This document shows, in pieces, positions 26,678-36,125 of a stretch of 64,000 nucleotides of DNA; the stretch's first letter is position 1; every line of letters starts with the position of its first letter. Origin of the DNA: Seohaeicola saemankumensis (GTDB lineage: Bacteria > Pseudomonadota > Alphaproteobacteria > Rhodobacterales > Rhodobacteraceae); assembly GCF_020171285.1 (NCBI RefSeq), contig NZ_JAIUZI010000002.1, positions 1 to 64,000 on the forward strand. The letters run 5' to 3'. The notes below the pieces were generated by a model. That model was not told the origin of the DNA and made no database searches. It was given only the letters and a program-made list of their open reading frames with translations. Position numbers and translations under genes: made by a program.

Positions 26678-27477
26678 CAACACTGACGGGAAAAACCGCG
26701 CTTGTGACCGGCTCTGTGCAGGGCATCGGTTTGGCCATTGCCGAGGCGCTGGCAGAAGCGGGCGCGCGTATCGCGGTGCATGGCATTGCCGACGAGGCCC
26801 AGATTGCAGAGGTTTGCGCCGGGCTGCAGGCGAAAGGCGCGCCCGAGGCGCGGTTCTTTGAGGGTGATTTGCGCGATCCCGACCAGATTGATGCGCTGAT
26901 GGCGGCGGTCTCCGAATGGGGCGGGCCGGATATTCTGGTCAACAACGCCGGTATTCAGCACACCGCGCCGCTGGCGGAGATGCCGCGCGAGACCTGGGAC
27001 GCGATCCTGTCGGTCAACCTGAGCGCGGCCTTTCACACCATGCAGGCGGCGCTGCCCGGTATGGCGGATCGCGGCTTTGGCCGGGTGATCAACATTGCCA
27101 GCGTGCATGGGTTGGTCGCGTCGAAGGACAAGGCGCCCTATGTCGCGGCGAAATTCGGTCTGGTGGGGCTGAGCCGGGTTGCGGCGCTGGAATATGCCGC
27201 GCGCGGATCGAAGGCCAGCGGCGGGGTGACGGTAAACTGCATCTGTCCGGGTTGGACCGAAACCGCGATCATCGGCCCGCAGGTCGAGGCGCGCGCGGCA
27301 CAGTTCGGCGGAGACCGGGACAAGGGGATCGCGGACCTGCTGTCGGAAAAACAACCCAGTCAGCGCACCAGCGATCCATCAGAAATCGGCGCGCTGGCGC
27401 TGTGGCTGTGCAACCCGGTGGCGCACAACGTCACCGGCACGGCCATCCCGGTCGACGGCGGCTGGAGCGCGCAGTAG
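26674..27477 (+). CDS. Short-chain dehydrogenase resembling 3-hydroxybutyrate dehydrogenase
   Basis: This 267-residue classical SDR has the NAD motif TGSVQGIG, the LVNNAGIQHTAPL segment, the catalytic Ser in NIASVHGLVAS, and Tyr/Lys in YVAAKFG. It has the late LLSEKQPS and VTGTAIPVDGGWSAQ stretches. These closely follow bacterial BdhA, which oxidises (R)-3-hydroxybutyrate to acetoacetate with NAD+. Coupled to the ligase and thiolase it would complete the route 3-hydroxybutyrate to acetoacetate to acetoacetyl-CoA to two acetyl-CoA. It ends seven bases before the convergent glycosyltransferase stop. Confidence 0.88.
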   Translation: MTTLTGKTALVTGSVQGIGLAIAEALAEAGARIAVHGIADEAQIAEVCAGLQAKGAPEARFFEGDLRDPDQIDALMAAVSEWGGPDILVNNAGIQHTAPLAEMPRETWDAILSVNLSAAFHTMQAALPGMADRGFGRVINIASVHGLVASKDKAPYVAAKFGLVGLSRVAALEYAARGSKASGGVTVNCICPGWTETAIIGPQVEARAAQFGGDRDKGIADLLSEKQPSQRTSDPSEIGALALWLCNPVAHNVTGTAIPVDGGWSAQ

Positions 27478-27484
27478 GGAACGG

Positions 27485-28351
27485 TCAGCCGCGACCAAAC
27501 CAGTCGGGCAGGGTGGTCCGGAAATCAAAGCGGACGTTGCGGGCGCGCAAAACGCCCTTGCCCGCGTCGCGCACCGGATCGGTGGTGATCTGCGCATAGG
27601 CCTCCGCCTCGGCGGTGGGCCAATCCAGCTGGGGCAGCGCATCAACACCGGCGTAGAACTTGCGCGCCTCGTGCACAGGTTTCTGCCAGGCGCTGCCGGG
27701 CAGGCCGATATCGTCCCTGCTGGCGATCTGGCGGCGATGGCGGTTGGAGTCGTCCAGCGCCACTTGGTTGGCGAATTTCAGATGCGCCATGTAGACGCCG
27801 GCGGGCAGGGCAAAGGGATACTCGGGCAGCCAGCGTTTTCCGACCGCGACGCCGTGACGGATCAACGGCAGGCCGCCGCGCACCGCCCAGGCCTTGCTGT
27901 AATGGCCGGAAAACACGGCCGTCCGGCGGGCCGGGAACACCGGGTCATCCGGACCCAGCGGGTCGTCACCGGGCTGTTCGGCGATGTTCATCCCGAGGGC
28001 AAAGACCGCCTTGCTGTCCTGGTCTCTCAGTAGGGCCTCGAATGAGGCATAGCGGTGCGGGTCCAGCACCACCAGTTCGTCGGCATCGGTGCGGATCACC
28101 CAGTCGTAGATTTCGTTCAGGCCCCGCTGGATGTGGTTGAGCAGGTTTGACCGGACCGCATCAAAACGTGCCATGCGGTCGCGGGGGATGGTGATCACGC
28201 TGGCCTCGGGACAGATTTCCGCGATGGCCGGATCTGGCCCGTGGGCCACGACAAACAGGTTTTCGCCGCCCAGGTCGCGCGCGAAATGCCGGTACCATTG
28301 CCCCAGGGCCCAATGGTCGCGGTAAACCATGGTGATTGCACAGATTTTCAT
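27485..28351 (-). CDS. Glycosyltransferase family 2-like protein
   Basis: This 288-residue protein of the Glyco_tranf_2_4 type starts with CAITMVYRDHWALGQWYRHF and has a metal-binding DADELVV (Asp-x-Asp) in the middle. Such proteins are common in Rhodobacterales near surface-polysaccharide or secreted-product genes. There are no membrane segments, so it acts in the cytosol or at the inner face. No neighbouring carbohydrate genes give a substrate. The ATG at 28351 is chosen because upstream in-frame codons run through two hairpins. It is isolated between convergent genes and terminators. Confidence 0.82.
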   Translation of the reverse strand: MKICAITMVYRDHWALGQWYRHFARDLGGENLFVVAHGPDPAIAEICPEASVITIPRDRMARFDAVRSNLLNHIQRGLNEIYDWVIRTDADELVVLDPHRYASFEALLRDQDSKAVFALGMNIAEQPGDDPLGPDDPVFPARRTAVFSGHYSKAWAVRGGLPLIRHGVAVGKRWLPEYPFALPAGVYMAHLKFANQVALDDSNRHRRQIASRDDIGLPGSAWQKPVHEARKFYAGVDALPQLDWPTAEAEAYAQITTDPVRDAGKGVLRARNVRFDFRTTLPDWFGRG

Positions 28352-28408
28352 GCCGCGATGTAACCGGAAAGCGGCGGCGCCTGTCCATCGGCAATTCGGT
28401 CGGGACCC

Positions 28409-28452
28409 AAGAATTTTCGAAAAATTCTTGCAAAAATCTTTGAAAGATTTTT
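28409..28452. terminator. Two adjacent A/T-rich hairpins
   Basis: AAGAATTTT-CGA-AAAATTCTT (28409-28429) and AAAAATCTTT-G-AAAGATTTTT (28432-28452) are near-perfect inverted repeats, each ending in T-rich DNA on both strands. They follow the GC hairpin at 28469, seen from livF, so they could act as back-up terminators and insulate the glycosyltransferase promoter. Confidence 0.65.
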
Positions 28453-28468
28453 GGCGTCCGGACGAAAT

Positions 28469-28496
28469 AGGGCCGGTCGCGACGGACCGGCCCTTT
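28469..28496 (-). terminator. Terminator downstream of livF
   Basis: AGGGCCGGTC-N6-GACCGGCCCT is a perfect 10-pair stem 21 bases after the livF stop, followed on that strand by ATTTCG. Confidence 0.75.
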
Positions 28497-28514
28497 GCCT
28501 GTATCTCCTGGTGT

Positions 28515-29270
<756 letters not shown>

Positions 29271-29291
29271 CTGATGATCTCCTTGCCCCGG

Positions 29292-30047
29292 TTACGCGCT
29301 TTCGCCCAGATACGCTTCGCGCACCTTGGGGTTGCCACGGATGTTCTGTGGATCGTCTTCGACCAGCGGCGTGCCCTGGGCCAGAACGGTGATCCTGTCC
29401 GCCAGCGAGAACACCACATGCATGTCGTGTTCGATGATGGCGATGGTGATGTCGCGTTCTTCCTTGATCTCTTTCAGCAGGTCGATGGTGTTGTTGGTAT
29501 CGGCCCGCGCCATGCCGGCGGTGGGTTCGTCCAGCAACAGCAGCCTCGGTTCCTGGGACAGGCACATGCCGATTTCCAGTCGCCGCTTGTCGCCCCGGGA
29601 CATGGCGGCGGCATGCATGTGCCGCTTGTCCGCCATGTTCATCTCTTCCAGCATCGCCTCGGCCTGTTCGATGACCTGTTTCTCGGCCAAGACGGATTCG
29701 ATGGCATGCATGCGGAACGCCCCGTCGCGCTTGGCAAAGATCGGGATCAGCATGTTTTCCATCACCGTCAGGTCGCCAAAGATCTCGGGCGTTTGAAACA
29801 CGCGGGAAATGCCCATCTGGTTGATCTCGTAGGGCGAGCGGCCCAGAACCGACTGGCCGTCGAACATGACGCTGCCGCTGTCGGGGATCAGCTTGCCCAC
29901 CAGGCAGTTCAGCAGGGTGGATTTGCCGGCACCGTTGGGGCCGATGATCGCGTGGCAGGAGTTTTCCTTGACGCTGAGGTTCACATCCGACAGGGCCTGC
30001 AGACCACCGAAGCGTTTGCCGACGTCCTTGATTTCAAGAATACCCAT
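29292..30047 (-). CDS. livG: Branched-chain amino acid-type ABC transporter ATPase LivG
   Basis: This 251-residue ATPase has Walker A GPNGAGKST, Walker B LLLLDEPTAGM and the H-loop IIEHDMHVV typical of LivG. The usual signature LSGGQ is here MSRGDKRRLEIG, a departure seen in the amide-urea branch of HAAT ATPases. The ATG at 30047 has AAGGAGAAGC upstream. A longer open frame overlapping livM is ignored. It pairs with LivF under the LivHM channel. Confidence 0.92.
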   Translation of the reverse strand: MGILEIKDVGKRFGGLQALSDVNLSVKENSCHAIIGPNGAGKSTLLNCLVGKLIPDSGSVMFDGQSVLGRSPYEINQMGISRVFQTPEIFGDLTVMENMLIPIFAKRDGAFRMHAIESVLAEKQVIEQAEAMLEEMNMADKRHMHAAAMSRGDKRRLEIGMCLSQEPRLLLLDEPTAGMARADTNNTIDLLKEIKEERDITIAIIEHDMHVVFSLADRITVLAQGTPLVEDDPQNIRGNPKVREAYLGESA

Positions 30048-30058
30048 ATCGCTTCTCC

Positions 30059-31270
30059 TTATTCCGCCGGCTCGGTCGAGCTTTTGGTGTTTTCTTCGGC
30101 GCCGCCACGCTTGCTGCGGATCCATGCCGCCAGACGCTGGCCGCCTTCAACGAGACCACCGGGCAGGAAGATCACCACGAGCATGAACAGGATGCCCAAT
30201 GTCAGGTGCCAGCCCTTGCCGATGAAGGGGTGGACGATGAACACCATCGCATCTTCGAGACCGTCTGGCATGAAGCTGAACCACTGGTGCAGGACGTTGT
30301 CGTTGATCTTCGAGAAGATGTTCTCGAAGTACTTGATGAAGCCCGCGCCCAGAACCGGACCGATCAGGGTGCCGGTGCCGCCGAGGATGGTCATCAGGAC
30401 AACTTCGCCAGAGGCGGTCCACTGCATGCGCTCGGCGCCTGCCAGCGGGTCCATTGCGGCCATCAGGCCACCGGCGAGACCGGCGTACATGCCCGAGATC
30501 ACGAATACGGCGAGTGTGTAGGGGCGCGGGTTCAGCCCGGTGTAGGACATGCGTGTGTTGTTCGATTTGATGGCGCGCAGCATCAGGCCGAACGGCGACC
30601 GGAAAATGCGGACCGAAAGATAGAACATCACCAGCATGACGATGGCCGAGAAGTAGTAGCCGACATTGAAGGTGAACTGCCACGCCCCGACTTCGAGGAA
30701 GAAGGAGTTGTTCATCACGAGGCCGAACAGGTGCGGAGTGTTGGGTTCGTTGGCCCCCAGCAGTATCTGCGGATCGCTCGTGTAGACCTGCAGACCGGTT
30801 TCACCATTGGTGATCGTGGTGCCGACAAACCGGCCCAGCAAATCCGAGTAGGAGATCGCGAACATCATCTGCGCGAAGGCAAGCGTGAGGATCGAGAAGT
30901 AGATGCCCGAACGGCGCAGGGACACGTAGCCGATGCCCAGGGCAAAGATCCCCGAGATGACGACCGCAAGCGGCAGACCCCACAACACGTTGTAGTCCAG
31001 CAGCTTGTACATCCAGACCACCGCGTAGGACCCGATACCCAGGAAGGCGGCGTGGCCGAAGGAGAGGTAGCCCGTCAGACCGAACAGCAGGTTGAAGCCG
31101 ATGGCGAAGATGCCAAAGATGGCAAAGCGCTGCATCAGGTCGGGATAACCGGCGTTGAATTGCGCCATCGCCGAACCTTCGGGGAAGGGGTTGAGGATGA
31201 AGGGTGCGAACAACGCCAGCACCGCGACGAAGGTCAGCAGGGTCACGTCTTTTTTGTTAAGGCCCAGCAT
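30059..31270 (-). CDS. livM: Branched-chain amino acid-type ABC transporter permease LivM
   Basis: This 403-residue inner-membrane permease has about ten membrane segments and the family motifs [19 protein letters not shown] and [16 protein letters not shown]. The C-terminus extends about 30 hydrophilic residues (Lys/Arg/Glu-rich) into the cytosol. It forms the transport path with LivH. It is preceded by livH (three-base gap) and followed by livG. Confidence 0.93.
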   Translation of the reverse strand: MLGLNKKDVTLLTFVAVLALFAPFILNPFPEGSAMAQFNAGYPDLMQRFAIFGIFAIGFNLLFGLTGYLSFGHAAFLGIGSYAVVWMYKLLDYNVLWGLPLAVVISGIFALGIGYVSLRRSGIYFSILTLAFAQMMFAISYSDLLGRFVGTTITNGETGLQVYTSDPQILLGANEPNTPHLFGLVMNNSFFLEVGAWQFTFNVGYYFSAIVMLVMFYLSVRIFRSPFGLMLRAIKSNNTRMSYTGLNPRPYTLAVFVISGMYAGLAGGLMAAMDPLAGAERMQWTASGEVVLMTILGGTGTLIGPVLGAGFIKYFENIFSKINDNVLHQWFSFMPDGLEDAMVFIVHPFIGKGWHLTLGILFMLVVIFLPGGLVEGGQRLAAWIRSKRGGAEENTKSSTEPAE

Positions 31271-31273
31271 GGT

Positions 31274-32296
31274 TTAGTCCTCCATCACGCCTTTGCGACC
31301 CATCAGGCCACGTGGACGTGTAAGCAGAATGATGATGGCGACGATGTAGATGATGATCTGGTCGATCCCGGGCAGCCAGTTCTTGACCTCGTTCATCGAG
31401 GCAAAGCTTTCCAGGATGCCCAGCAAAAAGCCCGCCAGAACGGCGCCGGGAAGCGACCCCATCCCGCCGACGACCACCACGACAAAGCTGAGGACCAGGA
31501 AGTCCATGCCCATGTGGTAGTTGGGGCTGTTGATCGGTGTGTACATCACGCCGGCGAGGCCGGCCACGGCCGCGGCGATACCGAACATGATGGTAAAGCG
31601 CCGGTCGATGTTGATCCCCAGCAGCCCGACCGTTTCACGGTCCGCCATGCCGGCCCGAACGACCATGCCGAAGGTGGTGAACTGAAGGAAGGCGAAGACG
31701 CTGCCGATGATTAACGCGGCAAAGCAGAAGTAGACGATCCGCCAGACAGGGTAGACGATATCGAGACCGATGACCGCACCGATGTTCGCGACACCGCTGA
31801 GCGCCTCTGGGGCCGGGGTCGGGATCGGGTTGGCACCGTAGAAATACTTGACAATTTCCTGCAGCACGATGGCCAGGCCAAAGGTCACGAGGATCTGATC
31901 GGCATGGGGACGCTTGTAGAAATGCTTGATCAGGCCGCGCTCCATGATGAAGCCGATGGCGACCATGATCGGGATCGCGAACAGAATGGCCAGCGGGACA
32001 GACCAGTCAATAATGACCGAGCCGACCTCGGGGCCGAACCAGCTTTCGATATAGGGCGTCTTGACCTTCAGGGGGTTGCCCAGAAAGTCCTTCTGGGTGG
32101 GGTCTTCGACGATAAAGCTGAGGTTCAGCAGCTTGGAAAGCGTAACCGCGCAGAAGGCTCCGATCATGAACAGCGCGCCATGCGCAAAGTTCACCACGCC
32201 CAGCGTGCCGAAGATTAGCGTCAGACCCAGCGCGATCAGCGCATAGGCAGAGCCCTTGTCGAGCCCGTTGAGAATTTGCAGGAGGAATGCGTCCAT
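31274..32296 (-). CDS. livH: Branched-chain amino acid-type ABC transporter permease LivH
   Basis: This 340-residue permease starts with LQILNGLDKGSAYALIALGLTLIFG and GVVNFAHGALFMIGAF, the LivH hallmark. It is longer than enteric LivH because of an insertion at about residues 60-85 (EDPTQKDFLGNPLKVKTPY), which probably lies in a periplasmic loop. It ends with the EAA-like PGAVLAGFLLGILES region. A stem-loop at 32376 separates it from the binding-protein gene. Confidence 0.92.
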   Translation of the reverse strand: MDAFLLQILNGLDKGSAYALIALGLTLIFGTLGVVNFAHGALFMIGAFCAVTLSKLLNLSFIVEDPTQKDFLGNPLKVKTPYIESWFGPEVGSVIIDWSVPLAILFAIPIMVAIGFIMERGLIKHFYKRPHADQILVTFGLAIVLQEIVKYFYGANPIPTPAPEALSGVANIGAVIGLDIVYPVWRIVYFCFAALIIGSVFAFLQFTTFGMVVRAGMADRETVGLLGINIDRRFTIMFGIAAAVAGLAGVMYTPINSPNYHMGMDFLVLSFVVVVVGGMGSLPGAVLAGFLLGILESFASMNEVKNWLPGIDQIIIYIVAIIILLTRPRGLMGRKGVMED

Positions 32297-32375
32297 GGGT
32301 CCCCACCTCAGGGTTGGTCAGTCAGGGAACGGAATGTTCCGGGAGCATCGAACGGCATGGCGCCGGATGCAGGGT

Positions 32376-32405
32376 GGCCGGCCGCGCGGGGGGGCGCGAC
32401 CGGCC
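32376..32405 (-). other. Stem-loop between the binding-protein gene and livH
   Basis: GGCCGG-C-CGCGC and GCGCG-A-CCGGCC form an 11-pair GC stem with one mismatch, 17 bases after the binding-protein stop. There is no T run. Such hairpins often protect the abundant upstream message and reduce expression of the permease genes. Confidence 0.65.
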
Positions 32406-32421
32406 GGGGCACATAATAGGC

Positions 32422-33768
32422 TTATGCGCCCGGGTTACATTTACCCAGATCGCCACCGGCGAACATCGGGTGATCCGGTGCGTACTCGACCTGAGCGCGC
32501 GGGGTCACTTCGACGATTTCCAGGGTGTCGTATTCGTTGGTCGGGTTGTCCTTGCCTTTCATGACCAGCACGTCCTTGAAGCACTGGTGGTCGTCGGCGC
32601 GGTACAGCGTCGGGCCGTTGCCCAGACCGTCGAATTCAAAGCCTTCCAGAGCTTCGGCGACACCACAGGGGTTAAAGGTACCGGCACGTTCACAGGCGTC
32701 TGCATAGAGCAAGGTCTGCGCATAGCAGGTCTGTGCCGAGTTCGACGGCGGACGGCCGTACTTCTCGCCGAAGGACTTCACAAAGGCCTTGGAGCCTTCG
32801 TCCTGCAGCTGCCAGTTCCAGTTCATCGACCCGATCACGCCCTGCACGTTGGAGCCGGCGCCTGCGGCCATCAGCTCCGAGTACAGCGGCACGACGATTT
32901 CGAACTGCTTGCCGTTGACCATCTTGTCGCGCAGACCGAACTGGATCGCGTTGGTCAGCGAGTTCACCATGTTGCCGCCGTAGTGGTTCAGCACCAGAAC
33001 GTCCGCGCCCGAGTTCAGAACCGGAGCGATATAGGACGAGAAGTCGGTTGCGGCCAGCGGCGTCAGCACGTTGTTGACGGTTTCCCAGCCCACGGCTTCG
33101 GTGGCGGCCGCGATCGATTCCTGCTGCGTCCAGCCCCAGGTGTAGTCGGCGGTCAGGTGATAGGCGCGGCGATCCGAGCCATAGGCGTTCTTGAGCACCG
33201 GCGCCAGCGCGGCACCCGACATGTAGCCGTTAAAGAAGTGACGGAAGCCGTTGGCTTTCTTGTCTTTACCGGTGGTGTCGTTGGAGTGGGTCAGGCCCGC
33301 CATGAAGATCACGCCGGCGTCCTGGCACAGGCCCTGAACCGCGATGGCCACGCCCGAGGACGAGCCGCCGTTGATCATGATGGCGCCGTCTTTTTCGATC
33401 ATCGATTTGGCCGACGCACGGGCGGCGTCCGACTTGGTCTGGGTGTCGCCGGTCACGAACTGGACCTTCTTGCCCAGAATACCGTTGCCCTTGAGCGCCT
33501 TCGACGAGAAGGTGTTCAGGCAGCCGCCGTCGCCCATGCCGTTCAGGTGCTCAACTGCCAGCTCCTGTGCGCGCAGTTCGTCCAGGCCTTCTTCGGCGTA
33601 GGGACCGGTCTGGGGCACGTTGAAGCCCAGGGTGACCGTGCCGCCGGTGGGTTCGTTGGTATAGGCAGCTGCGGACGAGGCCGTGAAGATCGTCGGCAGA
33701 GCAACGCCGGCACCGGCAACAGCGCCGGTTTTCAGCACGCCGCGACGTGTGACATCAGTTTTGGACAT
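32422..33768 (-). CDS. ABC transporter substrate-binding protein, branched-chain amino acid type
   Basis: This 448-residue periplasmic receptor has a Tat-like signal (DVTRRGVLKTGA) and a Peripla_BP_6 fold: TLGFNVPQTGPYAEEG at the mature start, INGGSSSGVAIAVQ and GVIFMAGLTHSND. It is larger than LivJ and keeps six or so cysteines, a feature of HAAT receptors for amides and other organics. The ATG at 33768 follows GGGAGGATTAC. An upstream frame start at 33828 lacks such a site. It leads the importer operon and is divergent from the XRE/ScfR regulator. Confidence 0.9.
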   Translation of the reverse strand: MSKTDVTRRGVLKTGAVAGAGVALPTIFTASSAAAYTNEPTGGTVTLGFNVPQTGPYAEEGLDELRAQELAVEHLNGMGDGGCLNTFSSKALKGNGILGKKVQFVTGDTQTKSDAARASAKSMIEKDGAIMINGGSSSGVAIAVQGLCQDAGVIFMAGLTHSNDTTGKDKKANGFRHFFNGYMSGAALAPVLKNAYGSDRRAYHLTADYTWGWTQQESIAAATEAVGWETVNNVLTPLAATDFSSYIAPVLNSGADVLVLNHYGGNMVNSLTNAIQFGLRDKMVNGKQFEIVVPLYSELMAAGAGSNVQGVIGSMNWNWQLQDEGSKAFVKSFGEKYGRPPSNSAQTCYAQTLLYADACERAGTFNPCGVAEALEGFEFDGLGNGPTLYRADDHQCFKDVLVMKGKDNPTNEYDTLEIVEVTPRAQVEYAPDHPMFAGGDLGKCNPGA

Positions 33769-33998
33769 GTAATCCTCCCATTTCGTGAAACGCGGCGCAC
33801 GGCTCCTCATTCCGTACGGCGCATGCACGTTTGTGCAAAGCTAGTATGGGGGAGTTCTGGAAAATTTCGCAATAAGCCCCTTGAATGTAACAATTATTTT
33901 GTAAATAAATACACAATGACGTAGGGTTGTTTGTAAATATCATTATGTTGCATCGCAGAAAGGCTTTGATTTACCGGTGAAAAAGGACAGAGCTTCGC
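33769..33998. promoter_or_regulatory. AT-rich divergent promoter region with a 10-base direct repeat
   Basis: TTTGTAAATA occurs twice (33898-33907 and 33930-33939) with starts 32 bases apart, about three helical turns. TTTGTGCAAA, a dyad of the kind reported for RamB/ScfR-like regulators, is near 33831-33840. This 230-base spacer is far more AT-rich than its surroundings and serves both the ABC importer and the XRE regulator. Confidence 0.5.
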
Positions 33999-35309
33999 AT
34001 GGCACGTGACACCTTGACGGGCAGCCGCATTCGCGAGCGCCGCTCCATTGCCGGGCTAAGGCAGGCGGATCTGGCGCGACAAGTTGGCATTTCGGCGTCC
34101 TACCTGAATCTGATCGAGCATAACCGCCGCAGAATCGGGGGCAAGCTGCTGGTCGATATCGCCCAGGTGCTCGGGGTCGAACCGTCGATGCTGACCGAAG
34201 GTGCCGAGGCCGCCCTGATCGCGACCCTGCGCGAGGCCGCCGCCGGCGCCGGCGCGCCCAGCCACGAAGCCGACCGCGTCGATGAGTTCGCCGGTCGGTT
34301 CCCGGCCTGGGCCGAGGTGCTGGCCTGGGCGCATCGCCGCGTGGGGTCGCTGGAGCGCACGGTGGAAACCCTGTCGGACCGGCTGACGCATGACCCGCAC
34401 CTGGCGGCCTCGCTGCACGAGGTGCTGTCGACAGCGGCGGCGATCCATTCCACCGCCTCGATCCTCGCCGAAACCGGTGAGCTGGAGGCGGAATGGCGCG
34501 ACCGCTTTCACAAGAACCTCAACCAGGACAGCCAGCGTCTGGCCGAAAGCTCGAAGGCGCTGGTTACCTATCTGGACGAAAGCCAGGAAGGCGGCGACGA
34601 CCCGCGCGGCGTGCCGCAGGAAGAGGTCGAGGCGCTGTTTGCCAGCCGCGGTCACCATTTTGAGGAACTGGAAGGCGGCGGCAAGGATATCGAGGGTCTG
34701 ATCGCCGGCGCGCCGGGGTTGACCTCGGCGGCGGCGCGACAGGTGGCGGAGGTGACGCTGGGCATCTATGCGCGGGACGCGCAGGCGATGCCGCTGACCG
34801 AGTTCCGCGCGGCGCTGGCCCAGAGCGGACTGGATCCGGTGGCGTTGGCGGCGCAGTTCCAGACTGATCTGCCCTCGGTCCTGCGCCGTATCGCGACCCT
34901 CCCCGAAGGGATCGGCGGGGCAGAGGCGGGTCTGGTCGTCTGCGATGCCTCCGGCAGCATCCTCTATCGCAAGGCGATTCCCGGGTTCGCCTTGCCTCGC
35001 CACGGTGAGTCCTGCCCTTTGTGGCCGCTGTTCACGGCGCTGAACCGGCCCTTGGTGCCGATCCGTCGCCGGGTCTCGCAACTGGGGCGGACGGCGGCCG
35101 AATTCGACTGCATGGCCGTGGCGACGCCCCAATTCATGCCGGATTTCGATCATGATCCGGTTTACCGGGCATTTATGCTGATTTTACCGGCATCGGGCAC
35201 CGAGGAAAGCCGACAGGATGTGCAGCCCGTCGGCAGCTCTTGCCGGGTTTGCCCGCGCGGCACCTGCGGCGCCCGCCGCGAACCATCAATACTGAGCGAA
35301 GGGTTTTGA
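33999..35309 (+). CDS. XRE-family transcription regulator with short-chain acyl-CoA sensing domain (ScfR/RamB type)
   Basis: This 436-residue regulator has an N-terminal HTH_3 (RERRSIAGLRQADLARQVGISASYLNLIEHNRR, about 10-43), a helical middle and a C-terminal DUF2083/ScfR domain ending with the cysteine motif CRVCPRGTC. Relatives such as RamB and PrpR sense acyl-CoA or bind an iron-sulfur cluster through these cysteines to control acetate or propionate use. Its gene is divergent from the ABC importer and upstream of the receiver-symporter-kinase genes, so both are candidate targets. Confidence 0.88.
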   Translation: MARDTLTGSRIRERRSIAGLRQADLARQVGISASYLNLIEHNRRRIGGKLLVDIAQVLGVEPSMLTEGAEAALIATLREAAAGAGAPSHEADRVDEFAGRFPAWAEVLAWAHRRVGSLERTVETLSDRLTHDPHLAASLHEVLSTAAAIHSTASILAETGELEAEWRDRFHKNLNQDSQRLAESSKALVTYLDESQEGGDDPRGVPQEEVEALFASRGHHFEELEGGGKDIEGLIAGAPGLTSAAARQVAEVTLGIYARDAQAMPLTEFRAALAQSGLDPVALAAQFQTDLPSVLRRIATLPEGIGGAEAGLVVCDASGSILYRKAIPGFALPRHGESCPLWPLFTALNRPLVPIRRRVSQLGRTAAEFDCMAVATPQFMPDFDHDPVYRAFMLILPASGTEESRQDVQPVGSSCRVCPRGTCGARREPSILSEGF

Positions 35310-35398
35310 CACTCGGGTTGTTGCGTGGGTAATCTGGGTTGGGGAAAGAATGTTGCGCGGCGGTCCCATCGCGCAGCTCTTGGAGGGAAAGCCAGCGG

Positions 35399-35779
35399 AT
35401 GAGCCGACATGTTCTTTTGGTCGAGGATGAGCCGAATATCACCGAGGCGATCCGCTTTCTGCTGATGCGCGACGGCTGGACCGTCGATGCGCATTCAGAC
35501 GGTGCCGACGCGGTGGACATCATCCGCGCGGCGCGGCCCGATCTGGTTATCCTCGACGTCATGCTGCCGGGAAAAAGCGGAATGGAGATCCTGCGCGATT
35601 TGCGCGAGATCGATGAGCTGCGCGCGATGCCGGTGCTGATGCTGACCGCGCGCGGCCAGTCGCGCGATCGCGACATGGCCGAAAAGGCCGGCGTCAGTCG
35701 GTTCATGACAAAGCCGTTTTCGAATGCCGAAGTACTGACGGCGGTGCGCGATCTGCACGCGCAGGCCACCCAGTCGTGA
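35399..35779 (+). CDS. Receiver-only response regulator
   Basis: This 126-residue CheY-like receiver has the acidic pocket (Glu9, Asp10), phosphorylation site Asp53 in LVILDVMLPG, Thr83 in MLTARG and Lys105 in MTKPF. There is no output domain, so it must act by protein contact. GGAGGGAAAGCC lies upstream of the ATG. It is followed after ten bases by a small membrane protein and then the symporter-kinase. That kinase lacks its own receiver, making it the obvious phosphate donor. Confidence 0.9.
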   Translation: MSRHVLLVEDEPNITEAIRFLLMRDGWTVDAHSDGADAVDIIRAARPDLVILDVMLPGKSGMEILRDLREIDELRAMPVLMLTARGQSRDRDMAEKAGVSRFMTKPFSNAEVLTAVRDLHAQATQS

Positions 35780-35789
35780 TTTGAGAAAA

Positions 35790-36125
35790 ATGAAACCGAC
35801 GACCGACGATATCGACAGGGGGCAGCCGGTGTTGCCACCGGTGTTCCTTGAGCGCCAGAGCTATCGTCGCCGCCGGCTGATGGATGCCGCACGTCTGTTG
35901 CCGGTTCTTGGTATGCTGCTGTTCGCGGTGCCGTTGCTGTGGCCCGGCGCCGACACCGCCGGGGCCACGGATCCGATGCCGACATCGCGGGCGATCCTGT
36001 ATATCTTTTCGTCCTGGGCCCTGCTGATCCTGGCCACCGTCTGGTTCGGCTTCCGCACCCGTGGCTGGAACCGGGCAGAGCCCCCGGTTGATGAGGCCGA
36101 CAGCGCCGCGCGGGACCGGGGCTGA
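35790..36125 (+). CDS. Small membrane protein upstream of the symporter-kinase
   Basis: This 111-residue protein has two hydrophobic segments (about 34-53 and 72-88) and a basic cytoplasmic N-terminus rich in Arg (ERQSYRRRRLMDAARLLP). The C-terminal tail is acidic. Its TGA overlaps the ATG of the symporter-kinase gene. Similar small genes stand before PutP-kinase hybrids in relatives, so it may be an accessory subunit like those of some SSS transporters. I do not recognise a named family. The ATG at 35790 is chosen over a TTG nine bases earlier. Confidence 0.75.
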   Translation: MKPTTDDIDRGQPVLPPVFLERQSYRRRRLMDAARLLPVLGMLLFAVPLLWPGADTAGATDPMPTSRAILYIFSSWALLILATVWFGFRTRGWNRAEPPVDEADSAARDRG

